Under the pieces are notes generated by a model. The model was not told the origin of the DNA. It ran no database searches and was given only the letters and a program-made list of their open reading frames with translations. A stretch of 64,000 nt of DNA from Tetrahymena thermophila SB210 (taxonomy: Eukaryota; Ciliophora; Oligohymenophorea; Hymenostomatida; Tetrahymenidae), in assembly GCF_000189635.1 (NCBI RefSeq), contig NW_002476417.1:62001-126000 (forward strand), written 5' to 3'. The position numbers and the translations under genes were made by a program. Numbering within the stretch: the stretch's first letter is position 1; each line of letters starts with the position of its first letter. Of the stretch, positions 35,151 to 47,997 are shown one piece after another.

Positions 35151-38100
35151 ATGCATGTAAATAAAGATTCTTAGGAAAGTGATATAGAAGATAATCCTTA
35201 ATTTTCACAAATTTCAACTAGATAAGTTGAAAATAATAGCGATATATGTTCTGAACTTTATTTTACTTACAGCGACAAGAGTAATATTTTAAATAACTAA
35301 TTCAACTCTGAGTTGATATGCTCACAGCATAAGCTGCCTATAGAATATATAGTATTGTGCACTAATTATATGTATCATTACTAAAATTGTTGTAGGAAAT
35401 GTTTTATTAACTAATAACCTAATATTAACACTATTTATCGCTTAGACCATCATAAGATATGCAAATTCTGCAATTAAGTCCATCACATTTGTTCTCCTAA
35501 ATCCTGCAATATTTTTACTATGCATTTTGAGATTGAAGAACTTATTTTAGACTACACTGCTTCTTTCAAGCAGCTTATAAAAGCTTTTGATAAATCTTTA
35601 TAGTTAATTAAAAATGTGTTACTCTAGATTAATTATAATTCTCTCAAAAGAGATTGTTTATTAAGCTTTTAAAAATTATACAATAATCTGAAAAATTCTT
35701 GCATTGAACATATGACTTTGATGGGAATAGATGCAAAATAATTTTGTAAATACCTTTAAAGTACATCAGGGTAGTTTAATTTTTAGAGAAATGCAATTAC
35801 ATTTGACAGCATCCACAGATGCATGAATTTTTTGCTTAATGAATAAAAGCAGTGGGAAGATTAAGAACGTCAGATTGAACGTTTCATTAATAATTAATTT
35901 GATGGCTACTAAAATGTAAGAAAAAAATACATGAATGAAGAGCATGCATTTTATTTTAAAGAAGATTCAACGAAATTTTCTTAAAATTTGGACTCATAAC
36001 CTAAAGAAATTTGCTTGAGCTAAAAGAAAGTGGAAAATGTAGATGAAGACGAAGATTCAATGACTAAAAACAATACTGAGAACAAAATCAATCATAGTTG
36101 CTACTAAACTGCAATATAAAAAAATATGAATGACGAGCATATATTTTATTTAAAAGAAGATTTAGAGAAACTTTCTCAAAATCTGGACTCATAGACTAAA
36201 GATATTTGCTTAAAGGAGGTAAACGTATTTGGAGAAGAAAATTATATTACTACTTAAAATAAAATGAGTAGCTTTTTCTAACGAGTATCTAATGCTCCAA
36301 ATTTTAACAGTAGAATTTAGGGTATGAATGGTGGATGCAGAAGATATAGGGGTGATGATAACAGTTTAAATATACTTGACAATCCCTTGCTTACCTAGAA
36401 GTGTTCTGTAAAAGATGTACTTTTGATTTAAAATAGTTATGAAATGCATTTCAATAAATATAGCAATCCTCTTTTGTACGATTACTCGTTTAGTGATATT
36501 TTTCATACAAATTTTTTTTCTTTCATAAATCAAAATCCCATTAACTGGAATAAAAAATGCTTCCACTAAGAAGAATTCACACCTAAAGAAGCCTCTTTAA
36601 TTCATGACTTGCACTAACAAATTAAGTTGCTATTCTTAGAAAGATATGATAGACTAAACTCCTCATTAATAGCTTAGACAAAGGCTTCTTTTTAGCAATC
36701 TGAATTAACTGAGAGTTACATGACAAGTGCAGATTACGATTAAGTATACAACGAAAATATGAATGATAATTTACAAACTACTAACAAAAATAATTACTAG
36801 TCTTTTTTAAATTTGGGAGATAGTGAATAAAGTATTAAGTAAAATCCTAATAAAATTAATACATAGATTTTCAATGATTAAATGAAAGTATTAAATAATC
36901 AAAAAATTAATTCTTCCTTTTAGGGAGAAAATACGGATTTAAACTCCTCTTTGAATATGCAATGTAGATTCGTTTAAAATTAAAATTAGTCAAGTTTTAG
37001 TATTTAGAGCAATAACGAAAATCCCCTAAAAAATTTAAATTAAAGTGAAATTTTGCTTCAAACTGGATAACAAAGCAGATAATTAACCCCTAAAAATAGT
37101 AAAAATCAAGATAATTTCAGTTCAATTAGACAAAACGAATTATATTTTTCAGATAAACCAAGTGATCAAATTTTTAAATAGGAAAAAGTTCAGCTTACAA
37201 TGAATAATTTCAATTCAGAGAATTTTGAATAAAAACTTCAATAGGTAATCCTTACAATTTAATATTTTTATTCACTTTAATTAATTTTTTTTAATTTCAG
37301 AATTCATTCTGCTAGAAATCAATTAACTCTAGTAAAGAAGAGGAAGAAGAAGAAGAGTATCTGGGGTTTTAGAGTAACAGAATAAGTTCCATTATTAAAA
37401 ATGATTAATCTGATACCTACTGTAATTAGTAAATTGAAAATAATCAAATAATTGAGAAAAATAAAAACTAGAATTCATTTGCATTCAGCTAAGAATTAGG
37501 CTATGGTGAAGACGATGATATAACTTAAGAAAAATGCAAATAATAATTAAATTTTTGTGATAATTAACAACAGCTCATAAAATTAAGCAAATTGAGCAGT
37601 GATGAAAAAAATTCAGGATATTTAGATAAATTCAGTAAGAATTCAAACTCTTTCTAATCGTCTAATAGCAATTGCTAAAGCGACGATTAATTAAATTATA
37701 TTACAGATTATAATGACTTAAACAAAAACAAGAAAAAGAATAAATAGCAATTTAGTTTGGCAGAACTCTCATGTAAAACTTGTGATGATGTGTAGTAAGT
37801 TTAACAAGGGAAATTCTTTAAATGCGGAAATGTTTCTTATTTCGATTTTAACGAACGTTATGGATTTTTCTATTCGATGACAGATACTTGCTCAATGTAT
37901 TTGTTTGATTTTGAAAAAAAAAGAGTAGTTTAGCAGATCCTCTCAAAAGAAATATCCCAAAAAGAGCACAATCAAATCATCATTGTTAAAGTTTCCAGCA
38001 CAGAAATAGCTGTGTGGTAAGAAGAGCGCTTTTATGAAATAATCATCTTTAATGTGTATACTTAGAAATTTTACAAATTCAGATTTGCTGGTATTGATAA

Positions 38101-39310
38101 CTTTTAGGTTGATGAGTCTGGGCAAAACGAAGCAGAAATAAACGTATTTTCTATTTTTTAAGGCTCAACAATAGGAATTCAATTAAATAATAGATTATTT
38201 AAAATCAATTACAAGAAAAGAAAAGTTATTCGCATTTACTAACTTTAAATTTCTAAATAGCCTTCCAATTTTCCTTTCCTACACTATGTCTCCTCAAATC
38301 GTCTCCACTTAGCAGCTTAGGAATCTCCCATACGAAGCATGCACAATTAATCAACATAAACAAACAATAGTTATTTTAGCTCACAGAATAATAACTAACA
38401 TAATTCAGAATAAATTTAAATTATTATTAATGGTCAGCAATAACAGTCTTATAATAATTCACAAAATTATAGTAGCATGAATAACTAATCTCATTTATTA
38501 AATATTTCTCTCCAGCAATCAATTTAAAATAATAATAATAATCATAATAATAATTACGTTGTTCCTTGGACAATTACATCTAACAGTGTGGAGAGTAATG
38601 AAAACAATGACATTGGATAGTAAAATAACATTAATTCTTTTGAGTCAGAGTTTGAACCAGAAGATGTAGTTGAATAATTTGAAGATTTTAAGGTTGTCTT
38701 AAATAGAAAAAGTAACGTCTTTGATCTCGAAAAATGCTCACATTTTAACACTTAGCCTGATAATGATTGCTCCATTTGCCAACGAAACGTTCAGAAATTG
38801 CAAGTTCCTAGATACTGTTTGTACATGCGAAGTGATTAGAGTATATGGTAAATGAACTTGCACAATGGCTAAATGAATGAGTGGCTTCAAAACGACAACT
38901 CTTAAGTTGTTCAATAGCGCTTTTTCCCTATCAATGAAAATAAGTGGTTTTACTACAAAGACACTGTAGATGAATAATGGATAATAGTCTACAATAATTA
39001 AGTACAGCAAGGAGAATATCTCTAATTAAAAATGATGGAATTCGATAGGCCGATCCTAAATAAATACTGGCCACTGCTCAATTAAGAAAATGAATTAGTA
39101 TTTTTTGACTATAAAGCAGAGCAATTCCATACTAGAATATTTGATCCAGCTGATCTCGTTTAATAATATATAAAAAAATAAATAGATCAATCAAATGATG
39201 AAGGAAAATTTGAAGAATATGATAAAATTGATAACTACGCATTCGTTAAGACTTTTGGAAAATATTTAGTTTTCATCCTTTCAGAAGGCGATATCTATTA
39301 TATTAAATGA
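35151..39310 (+). CDS. Large Cys/His-cluster protein with Ser/Asn-rich body
   Basis: Two exons (35151-37244, 37301-39310; 56-bp intron ending TTTCAG) join in phase to 1,367 aa. Residues about 60-130 contain a dense Cys/His cluster (CSQHK, NCCRKCF, HHKICKFCNQVHHICSPKSC) in a B-box-like order, followed by helices (about 135-240). Residues about 250-355 hold two copies of an unusual 40-residue unit (see repeat 35901-36217). A long Asn/Gln/Ser-rich region follows with an acidic run (EEEEEEEYLGF) at the exon junction. The C-terminal 500 residues look folded: beta-rich segments, GKFFKCGNVSYFDFNERYGF, later ECKxH-like CSHFNTQP...CSICQRN (about 1204-1220), and Trp-rich strands. I do not recognise the family. 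It could be a zinc-finger plus propeller-like protein (inference). Confidence 0.78.
35901..36217 (+). repeat. In-frame duplication of a 40-codon unit
   Basis: Unit A (35901-36020) and unit B (36095-36217) inside the preceding gene encode related peptides: MNEEHAFYFKEDSTKFSQNL and MNDEHIFYLKEDLEKLSQNL, each followed by DSQ(P/T)K(E/D)ICL. They are separated by an acidic, Asn-rich spacer. Frame is kept, so the duplication was tolerated or selected. Confidence 0.75.
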
Positions 39311-40352
39311 TGGCATCATTCATTTTTTATCTAAAATATTTTAAATTTAACCAAAATAATAAATTATCAATCTGACTGAGGGATTTTTTTTAATTAAACA
39401 GCAACTTATTTAAAAAATATTGCATAAATTAAATTAAAATCAACACCATCAGTCTAGATTGATTATTCTAAATTTTAAAATTTAAGCAATAATAAAAATT
39501 AATTTAATTTTGTTAACAAAAAAACTCAATTAATAATTTCAAGCCATAAATTTATTATAAAATACAATTCATTCATTCGTTATTTGTTAATTACTATTTT
39601 CAGTAATTAATTATAATCAATCAAAAACTATATTTATAATAAATTATATTCAAATTATACTTCTTGTTTTTGCCTATTTAATTCTATTCTTACGTTTATT
39701 TTTTTCTATATAAATAAAATTCGTAAAATCCTTCCTTATACTTATAAATAAACCACATTGCTTCTTATTTTCTTCTAATTATTCAATCAAAAAATTACTT
39801 ACTTTTTTTCAATTTAAATATATTAAAATGAGATTATTTTATAATTTATTCTTTATTTATGAGGATAGCAAGTGTATGTATAATTAAAAAGTAATTTATT
39901 TACAATTAATTTAAAATTTATCATTGGCAAAATATTTATTTTCAATCATTAAACTGAGTTGAAAATTCAGCAAACCCTTTTTTAAAATTAAATTTCTTTT
40001 AGGCTTATAGAGATTGAATTTTTATTTGTGTAAAAGAGTTAAATATGTTAAAGAAAGATGGCAAAACTCATATATAAATTAAGAATAAATATAAAGAATA
40101 CTATGGTTAGTTAGATGATGATATGATCTTAAAAAGATAAGTTGGAAAATTAAATATATTTTTAAATTTTATTAATGAATTTTTTGTTTGTTTTATTAAA
40201 TTTTTTATTTATTTATTTATTTAATTATTTTTTTTTAAATGTTTAATGAAGTAATTTTGTGATAATGGAAGAAATTGCTAATTAAGAAGTATTAACATTT
40301 CAATAAGCTAATTTTAAGATACTTTAATTTTAAATAAAATTAAGATTTAAAA
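39311..40352. other. AT-rich intergenic region (convergent 3' ends)
   Basis: Between two convergent genes. One stretch at about 40046-40140 (MLKKDGKTHIQIKNKYKEYY in one frame) looks mildly coding, but the frame then dissolves into Phe/Ile/Leu-rich sequence. I treat it as chance or a relic. Nothing else seen. Confidence 0.45.
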
Positions 40353-42460
40353 TCACTCTAGTTCTTAAGTTTCAGTCCTCTTTGAGAAATGAAGTGAATT
40401 GTTGATTTATGGCTTTGTAAATTTCAAAGAATTGGCAGAATCTCCAGTAGGTTTTTCAGTTCTCCAAGCTAATTATTTTTTCTATTCCGTATCTTCTTTG
40501 CTATAATCTTCGTCAATTTTATTAGCCTAGGTAACTTTATCAAATTGCAATTTTGTACTTTACTTTTCTTTGAGCTTTTTGTTATTCCTTTAAAGGCAAT
40601 CCTTTACATCAACAAATATTACATCAGACAATCTTTTTTTTTTTGCAAGAGGAGTTTCATTAGTAGAGTTATTATCTTCATTTTGACTTTCATTAATATT
40701 GTATTCATCGTATTGTTCATTTTCTGAGCTGAATACCTCACTGCTTTTCTCTGTTTAAGATAATAAAAAGATTGTTTATCGTATTACATAAAAATTCACT
40801 AGTTTTGTTAGAACATTGATATTTTCCTTTAATTATTGGCAAATAGCGTAGTTTACAGTTATTAATTTTAGATTTTGAAATATTACTAAAATAATCTTAA
40901 GTAAATAAATAAATAAATGCTTCTCAAAAGCACACTTTCTAAACTACAAAGCCAAAAAAAACAAAAACAAAATTAATTTTAGTATACGTTGTGATGATTA
41001 ATTAGCCAAGATAAGTGTATTCGAAGCAGGTTTATAACTCTCTTATTTATAACTTCCAACGCATCCAAGAGCACTAAATCCTCCATTGCTTTATTTTGAA
41101 AGCAATTGATTTATCATCTCATCCACTAATTTATTTTAAATATGAAAAAATTAGTTCAAATTGCTAAAAAGAGGGAGTTATGTATGTATATTCGTTTATA
41201 ATTGTAATGTATTGTATTGTGTTTTATGAAAAAAATTTGATGATAGATACAATACAACCAATAAACTAAATAGTTCACTGAATTTAAAATTTAAGTAGCT
41301 AATTTAAACAAAGCTAAGTAAGTTTTTATCCAGCAAGTAGGGAGAATCATTTAATTTTAATATTATGATATCTACTAAATCTAAATGTTTTGTTTACTTT
41401 TTAAACAAGCTCGAGGCGTCGAATTTAAAATAGATGAGTGTCTTACACGTTTTGGGTAATTCTTTGAGATGTATATAGAACTAGGAGAATCACCATTATT
41501 GACAAATTAGTTAAAATTTGAGCTTACTTGAGTTTTATTCTTTACAAAATTGGTTTAAGAAGGTCCGTATGAAGCAGAACGCTTCTTTAAATTACTCTTT
41601 TCATTCTTTAAAAATTCTTTTACTTCTCTATTTAAGTAGCGATGGTGCTTAGGAGGCTAATATAAATTTTACAGCTAAAAGAATAGTTTTTTGTTTGTGT
41701 TTTTGAATCCTACTAACAAAGTAGGCAAAAAATATCCTTTTAAGTACCAATTATCCATCTCAATAGAAGTAAATGGTCCCTATATACAATCTTATTCATC
41801 AATATAAAACCATCCTCTTTCATCTAATTAAACTGATTTCATCATAGGTGATTATGAAAATGGAGATGTTGCTGATTTACTGTTTCTTTTTTTGGGTGAT
41901 GACTCATTTTGCAGCGCAGGAGACTCTGACCTCTTAGTTCCGCTACCTCTACGACATTCAGTGATTATATCTTAAATGTAGTTTTTAGAGGAGCGCTTTA
42001 TTTAAACTGAACAATTTGAATTACGCTTTGAGCCTCCAGGAGTATTGCTTGAGCACATGCTTGTTTACATAAAACTTCCATTACGTGAGCTCGTAGCGCT
42101 GCTAATATTTTTTAAGTTAGATAATCCCTTCTAAGAACTACCACTATTTCTTGACTTTGCATTTCCGACAATCAGGGGAAATCTATAGAATATCTCTTGT
42201 CTTTGTGGAGGATAATACTCTTCAGTACAAATAACATTAGGATAAATACTTTCTGATTCAAGATTATCATCTATATTATTTATTTCGTTGGTAGTTAGAG
42301 GGTTTTACTTCAAATTTTCAGGATTTTGACATACAGAGACAAATATCTCCTAATGATCAAACATGATATAAGGCATCGTGGGGTTTCCTTCAAAGAACTC
42401 CTTTAATTTGATAGGATGAAATGCCTAAAGAAGCTCTTCCTTTGAATATTGCATGCTCAT
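40353..42460 (-). CDS. GYF-domain protein with eIF4E/4EHP-binding motif (GIGYF/SMY2-like)
   Basis: Exons 41398-42460, 40988-41125 and 40353-40750 join in phase to 532 aa. Residues about 215-270 form a GYF domain: GWFYIDEQDCIQ then GPFTSIEMDNWYLKGYF, an exact fit to GPF-x4-M-x2-W-x3-GYF, followed by LPTLLVGF. GYF domains bind proline-rich peptides. The extreme N-terminus is MSMQYSKEELLQAF. YSKEELL fits the Y-x4-L-phi eIF4E/4EHP-binding consensus, at the same N-terminal place as in animal GIGYF proteins, which repress translation. The regions between are Ser/Asn-rich. The C-terminus is charged, with a basic KKKRL. Function as a translational repressor or mRNA-decay adaptor is inference from this two-motif architecture. 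Confidence 0.85.
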
Positions 42461-42702
42461 AATTATATAGGAGGATACTTATTTAAATTAATAGACAGCT
42501 GACTAAGATAAGCTATGTTTGAACTCCCCGTGAATTCACCAAATTATTTACTTACTCTTTAATATTGTGTGAGACTATATGTAGAAAGAAAACACTTTAT
42601 ACTTATATAACCAAATAATTAATTATTTTGAAAGACAAATAGATATTCTTGTTATATTGTATGAGATGTTTATTAGTTTTTTTGTATTGTATTGTGAGGA
42701 TA

Positions 42703-42903
42703 AGTATGTATGTATGTATATAATACTTGAAAGGAGAGGTTATAAAATAAAGTAGTCTATTTTTTATTTGTATGTATGTATGAAAGTGCTTATATAGATT
42801 ATAACTAAGTGAACTTAAATAATATATTTTACTAATCAACAATAAATTATTTATGAGAAATCCGACCTTTTAATATTATGTATGTATGTATGTTTGTTTG
42901 TTA
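42703..42903. repeat. (TATG)n microsatellite cluster
   Basis: Three runs of TATG/TGTA repeats at about 42703-42718, 42770-42782 and 42879-42901, the last running into (TTTG)n, within 200 bp upstream of the GYF gene. Confidence 0.8.
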
Positions 42904-45004
42904 GGGATTTCTATGCAAAATAATTATGCAAGATAATTTGTTCCTAAAATACTACTTACTATTTTTTTTTTTTAAAAGTTCTTTAATACTTCTTTATTTT
43001 CTTTTTTATTGTTTATTTTCTTAGATTTTTTTTTATAAGAAAATAGTGCTTTTTATACTCAAATCTTAAAAAAAGATAAATCATTAAACGCTTTCTTCTC
43101 GCTAATTTATAAATGAATAATAAATAAATAAATATTCCATAAAAGGGTTTGCGAGCAATGCAAAATTTATATTTTCCCAATAAATCAATCAATAGCTAGC
43201 TAGATAAATAAATACATACATATATACATAGGCAATTAAATAAATAGCAAGATATATAAATAGTTCATTTTCTACCTTTCATTTGCATGTCATTGCATTT
43301 ATCATAAATTATTCTTGATTATTATTTGTTGTTTAAATTAATGATGATTTTCAAAATTTTAATTAAAAGAAAGCGAGACCTATTTAATCTCTTTATTCGC
43401 ATACTTGAATTGCTGATATGCCAATTATCAATCCTACTCCTCAATTCCACACTTTAAACATTTTTTATTATAATTCATTCATATACCCATTTTTAATTTT
43501 AAAAAATACATAAATTTCACCATAAAAATTTTATATAGTAAATTGCTATTTTTAATCTTTTCTTATAGCCATAATATATTTTTATCTTATTTTAGCACAT
43601 ATCTAATATCTTTTTTGTTGACCAAGTATGCTATTGCAGTTATAGGATATTTTCATTTATAAAAAATGTAATTTTATTAATTCTACTTAATCATAAATCA
43701 AAAATAAAAATAAATATTTATAAAATTCCTACAAAGTTAATCTATTTTTAATAGTCAATAAAAACACTTAAATCAACAAATCTCATATTAATTTAAAAAG
43801 CATAAATTTTGGTCAATTATTAAATAATATTTTCATTTTATTTCTCTTGATACAAAATATTATATTCTTAAAATTATTCTCAAAAATAAAAATTAACCAA
43901 AACTGATGTTTTTTAATGATTTTTCTAATGAAGATGATATAAAACAAAGTCTTCAAAAAAAAAGAGTATCTTATATTCATTTTAGTTCTAGAATATATCA
44001 ATAAGTCATTTCTTCATACAATTAAAAATTGAAAATCAAAAAATAAAAAGAAATAAATATTTTTAAATATTTGACTTTACAACTGATAATGAATGAATGG
44101 CTTTATTGATTATGTAACTTCTCAAAATTCAGTTTCAATTGTAATTTATTAATAATGTACAACAAATTTACAAAACAGATTGGGCAATAACTATTATCTA
44201 AAAAGTAAACTTTAAAAGAAACAAAAAGATTTATAGAAACTCAAAGTTAATAACCATAAATAATTCCTCCAAAAAATAATATTGTTTTCCAAATTCAAAA
44301 CTAAATTTATTAAAACATCATTGCATGTTAAATTATAATTTAAAAAATATTAAGCTTAGTTTAAAAAGTAATAAAAATTGTTAATTTTACCAAAAATAAT
44401 TTTGGTTAAAAAAGTGGCTTAATAATTATGAGGAAAAAATTGATTTTTATTTCTGCAAATAATCCAAAAAAATTTTAAAATGAAAATTTTGTTATCTTAT
44501 TTGATCAAGTTTATTGAAGGATGTAACATCCCTGACGATATATTATTTACTATTTTTCAAACTATGAATTTTCGTGAAAATTGATTAGTATTTAAATTAA
44601 GAATTTGACTCAATATTTACTCCACAAATTATCAATAAAAATCACAAATAAGTAAATATCATCAAATAAATTTCACATAAAGTCAAGTTAAATAATATAA
44701 AAAAGAAATTTTGTTTGAATTTAAAAATTTAAAAAGTTAAGCTAGTTAAATATATGGCTAATTAAATACATTAATTAAGAAAAGCAGAAAGCAAATAAAA
44801 ATAAATTTGAACAATTTTATTTTAACTATAAACAATTATCCCAATCAAATAAAGTAATAATATGGTTTGATTTATTATATTATATGATAATTTAATTATA
44901 TTTTTATACTTTATTTTCAAGATTATTTTATTTTTTTATGTAATCACAATATTTACTTACATTTTAAACTAATCATAATCAAGATAAGATAAATAAATAA
45001 ATAT

Positions 45005-45035
45005 CTGTCTTTCTTTCTTTCTACCTGCCTGCCTG
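45005..45035. repeat. Compound tetranucleotide microsatellite
   Basis: Pyrimidine-rich tract of (TCTT)n followed by (CTGC)n near the 3' end of CCDC61. Confidence 0.75.
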
Positions 45036-45129
45036 TATTTGATTTTTTTTTTTTTAGTTTCATAATTTATTTAGTTATTTTTAAATTAGTAATTTTTTTA
45101 AGCATTTTTGAAATCATTTAATTAATCCT

Positions 45130-47997
45130 TCAATTTTTAGCAATCCTTAATAAATTTTAAAGCTTATGAAGTCTGTCATCAATATCTGTGGTATTATCGC
45201 AAGTATATGGCGAATTTTCGTGGACAGACGAATTTTGTAAATTTTCTTTTGTAAAAGTACTGCCTAAATTTTATTTATTCATTGCTAAAGTTGAAGTTGA
45301 GGAAGTGCTGTTTCCCATTTAATCTAATAGCCTGCTCTTTTTTAAGGCATTTTAAGATTCAGTATTTTCTTTATTTTATTTTCTAAGTTCCATTAATTTT
45401 TTCATTAAGCGTTCTTCGTCATCAGAACCTTCATCCTTCTTTTTATAAAATTTGGTTTTTGAATTATTTGAGATGTGGTAGTTAGTTAGTCTATTTATTA
45501 GTTTTTAAATTATTTGTTACATTATTTTAAAGAATTTTATTTTAAGCTGCTTTTGTCTGTTGTGTCTTAATTGATTATGTATTGGATTTTATAGTATTAT
45601 TTTTTGAAGGATATCCATAGGTTACAGAATTTCTATTGCTATTTTGAGGAGACTTTGTCATTTTAGTGTTTGAAACAATAGTTTTCTAATTGTTAATAAT
45701 ATAAGTGTTTGGTAAAGAAAATTCTTTTATTAAATTATTACTTTTTGAGGTGTGTTACTACTTTTCTTTGTTTATGATGAATTTAAATTTAGTGAAGAAC
45801 GAGAAGGAGATGAAGTTCTCATGTTATTTATATTTTTTTTATATTTAGAAGATTCTGTGTCTGATTCTATAGAATTTCTTCTATTCAATCCAATACTGCC
45901 CTATCTTTAATTGGAAGAAGTTGGCCTAGAAGGTGTTTTTTTTAAATTGCTTTGAGAATTCGAGCGAGAAAGATTCTTTTATTTTAAAAAGATATTTCTT
46001 TATTGTAAACCAAATTATATTTTTTATTACTGTTGGGGTCTATCTTCCCGATGAATTGAGTAAAGCACTCGTATTTCTTAAAGGTGATGCATGAATGACA
46101 TTATTAACTTTTTTATTGACTATTTTAAAAGAATATTTATTATATTAAAGAAATATAAGTATTCTAATACAAAACTTGGGTAATTAAAATTAAATTTAGA
46201 ATTGTCTTAATTTTACTTACAATTCTTTTTATCATACTCATTATTTCAGTAAATTAAAGATAATTTTCACATTATAATTGTTAGTATATTTTGGCATTAG
46301 AATTGTTCTTTGATAAAAAAAAGAATTAATATTTCAATAAGAATATTTTACAACTTTTTGTTAGAATTTTCTTAATTTTATATATAATTCCATTTTTCAT
46401 ACTCTTTATTTCAGTGAATTAAAAGTAGTTTTTACTTAAGAATTGTCAGTATTTTTTGATATTAATATAGAATTGTTCTTTGATAAAAATAGGAATTAAT
46501 ATTTCTAAATTAATATTTTACAATTTTTAATAAAGGATTTATTTGCAAAATATATTTGTAAATGAACTTAAGTGTATAAAAAATTTATCAAATAAAATTA
46601 ATTATTGGATTTTGCAAAAAATAATTTTCATGATTTTTAATTTTGAAAAAATTGTCAATGAATATTAAGTAAGTATTTTACTTGAAGATGATCTACCTCT
46701 ATTGATAGAACTAGATAAATTACTAATTGATTTGTTTTTGGAATCATTTCTAGAACGATTAGTGGTGGTGATTTTGTTAAGTGTGCCTTCTAATTCCTAT
46801 TCAAGTAAAATTATGCGCTGTTTTTATCTTTTATCATTATTTTTGTATGTTTCTAATTCTTATAAAATGCTTGTCATCTCTAAATCCATTTATTCTAATC
46901 TTTGCTATTGCTAAAACATTACTCTCTCTCCCTCTTTGATTTTACTGATGGCCTATTTATTATCAAAAATATTTATTTTTAATTTTGGAATTAAGAGACT
47001 GCTTGTAAAAAGAATAAATCATATTTTTCTTAATTATTTAAAAGTTGAAGTACATCTTGCATTTCTACAAAATTTTGAGCATGTTCCATAAGCTTAGCAT
47101 TTTCACTCTTTAAAAGAAGCATTTCTCTTTCTCTATTGTCAAGTATTTGCTTCAAATATTTTATCTCTTCTCCTTACTCTTCTATTAATTTTAAGTTTTA
47201 TGGATGATCACGGTCTCTAAATTATTAGATATTAATTTAAAATTATAAATTTATAAAATTTAATTCATATTAGATAAAAACAATGTAAATTTTTATGAAA
47301 AAACTTTAAATAATTACAAAGAGGGACCTTCTTCTTTATTAAATAACTTAGCTCTAAGTATTTAATTTTCATGTTTTAACTAAATTATGAGATTTTAATC
47401 TGATGATTCAGATCTCCCTTATCTTAAAACTTCGTTTTCTAGCCTTAACCTGCTAATAATCTACTTTAAAGTGAGAGGATCTGGGTTTTCATTAAGATCT
47501 AATGATAAAGGATATTAAACCTTGTCATATTCTACTTAATACTACAAAATTAAAAATTTCTTTTTAGCTAGAACTGAAGATGCATTTATTGAGGTTGATT
47601 GCTATTTATTTTAGTTTTTTCTAGATTTCAAAGCCTCTAAGTCTTAATAAGATAAAATATTCAAAGAAACTGATTCAGATGATTTATTAATTGCTGAAAT
47701 AAGCATTTTCAAAAATGTATTGAATTTTTTGAAATTTCCTGCCTTTTAAGTACTATCTTCTACATAGTCTTTTGTAAATGAATTATTCCATATTTCTCCA
47801 CTATTTTTTTGTTCAAGCTATATTGCCATTTCCTCGTTGTTTGCGTTTAATTTTAAAATGTATTCAACCTAAATTTATAAATATAAATTTTTGATAAGGT
47901 TTACAATTAAACTGCAAACACTAATAAAAATTATTTTTAGCAAGAATAATACCCCATTTATTGTCAATTCAGCTATCTTTTCTATAACATCTTCCAT
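45130..47997 (-). CDS. CCDC61: CCDC61/VFL3 basal-body coiled-coil protein
   Basis: Eight exons (47953-47997, 47318-47868, 47000-47216, 46682-46952, 46031-46119, 45742-45975, 45521-45685, 45130-45438) join in phase at every junction to 626 aa ending TGA. The N-terminal XRCC4-like head domain matches CCDC61: NGVEYILKLN, FTKDYVEDSTQKAGNFKKFN, SSESVSLNILSYQDLEALKSR, FLILQYQVEYDKVQYPLSL, NPDPLTLKQII. A coiled coil follows (about 185-345), then a Ser/Asn-rich, basic C-terminal half. The family organises basal-body rootlets and orientation in algae and ciliates (VFL3). One donor (GTCTCT, after 47000) is not the usual GTA type. The 562-bp intron 46120-46681 holds a tandem duplication. Longer than the human protein (512 aa) because of the low-complexity tail. 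Confidence 0.9.
46196..46540. repeat. Head-to-tail duplication of about 165 bp inside a CCDC61 intron
   Basis: Copy A 46196-46360 and copy B 46361-46540 abut directly. Both begin TTAGAATT and share TATTTCAGT(A/G)AATTAAA, AGAATTGTTCTTTGATAAAA, GAATTAATATTTC and ATATTTTACAA in order. Divergence is roughly a fifth of sites by eye. The whole repeat lies within the 562-bp intron. Confidence 0.8.

Larger units (their letters stand above)
42461..45129. other. Long AT-rich intergenic region
   Basis: About 2.7 kb between the GYF gene and the 3' end of CCDC61. It holds tetranucleotide microsatellites (42703-42903 and 45005-45035). I see no coding frame with protein-like composition. Its 5' part is the upstream region of the GYF gene. 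Confidence 0.5.

Noticed and set aside
40046-40390. Plus-strand frame starting MLKKDGKTHIQIKNKY
   Set aside because: Only the first 30 codons look protein-like. It then becomes Phe/Leu/Ile-rich and overlaps the 3' end of the GYF gene.
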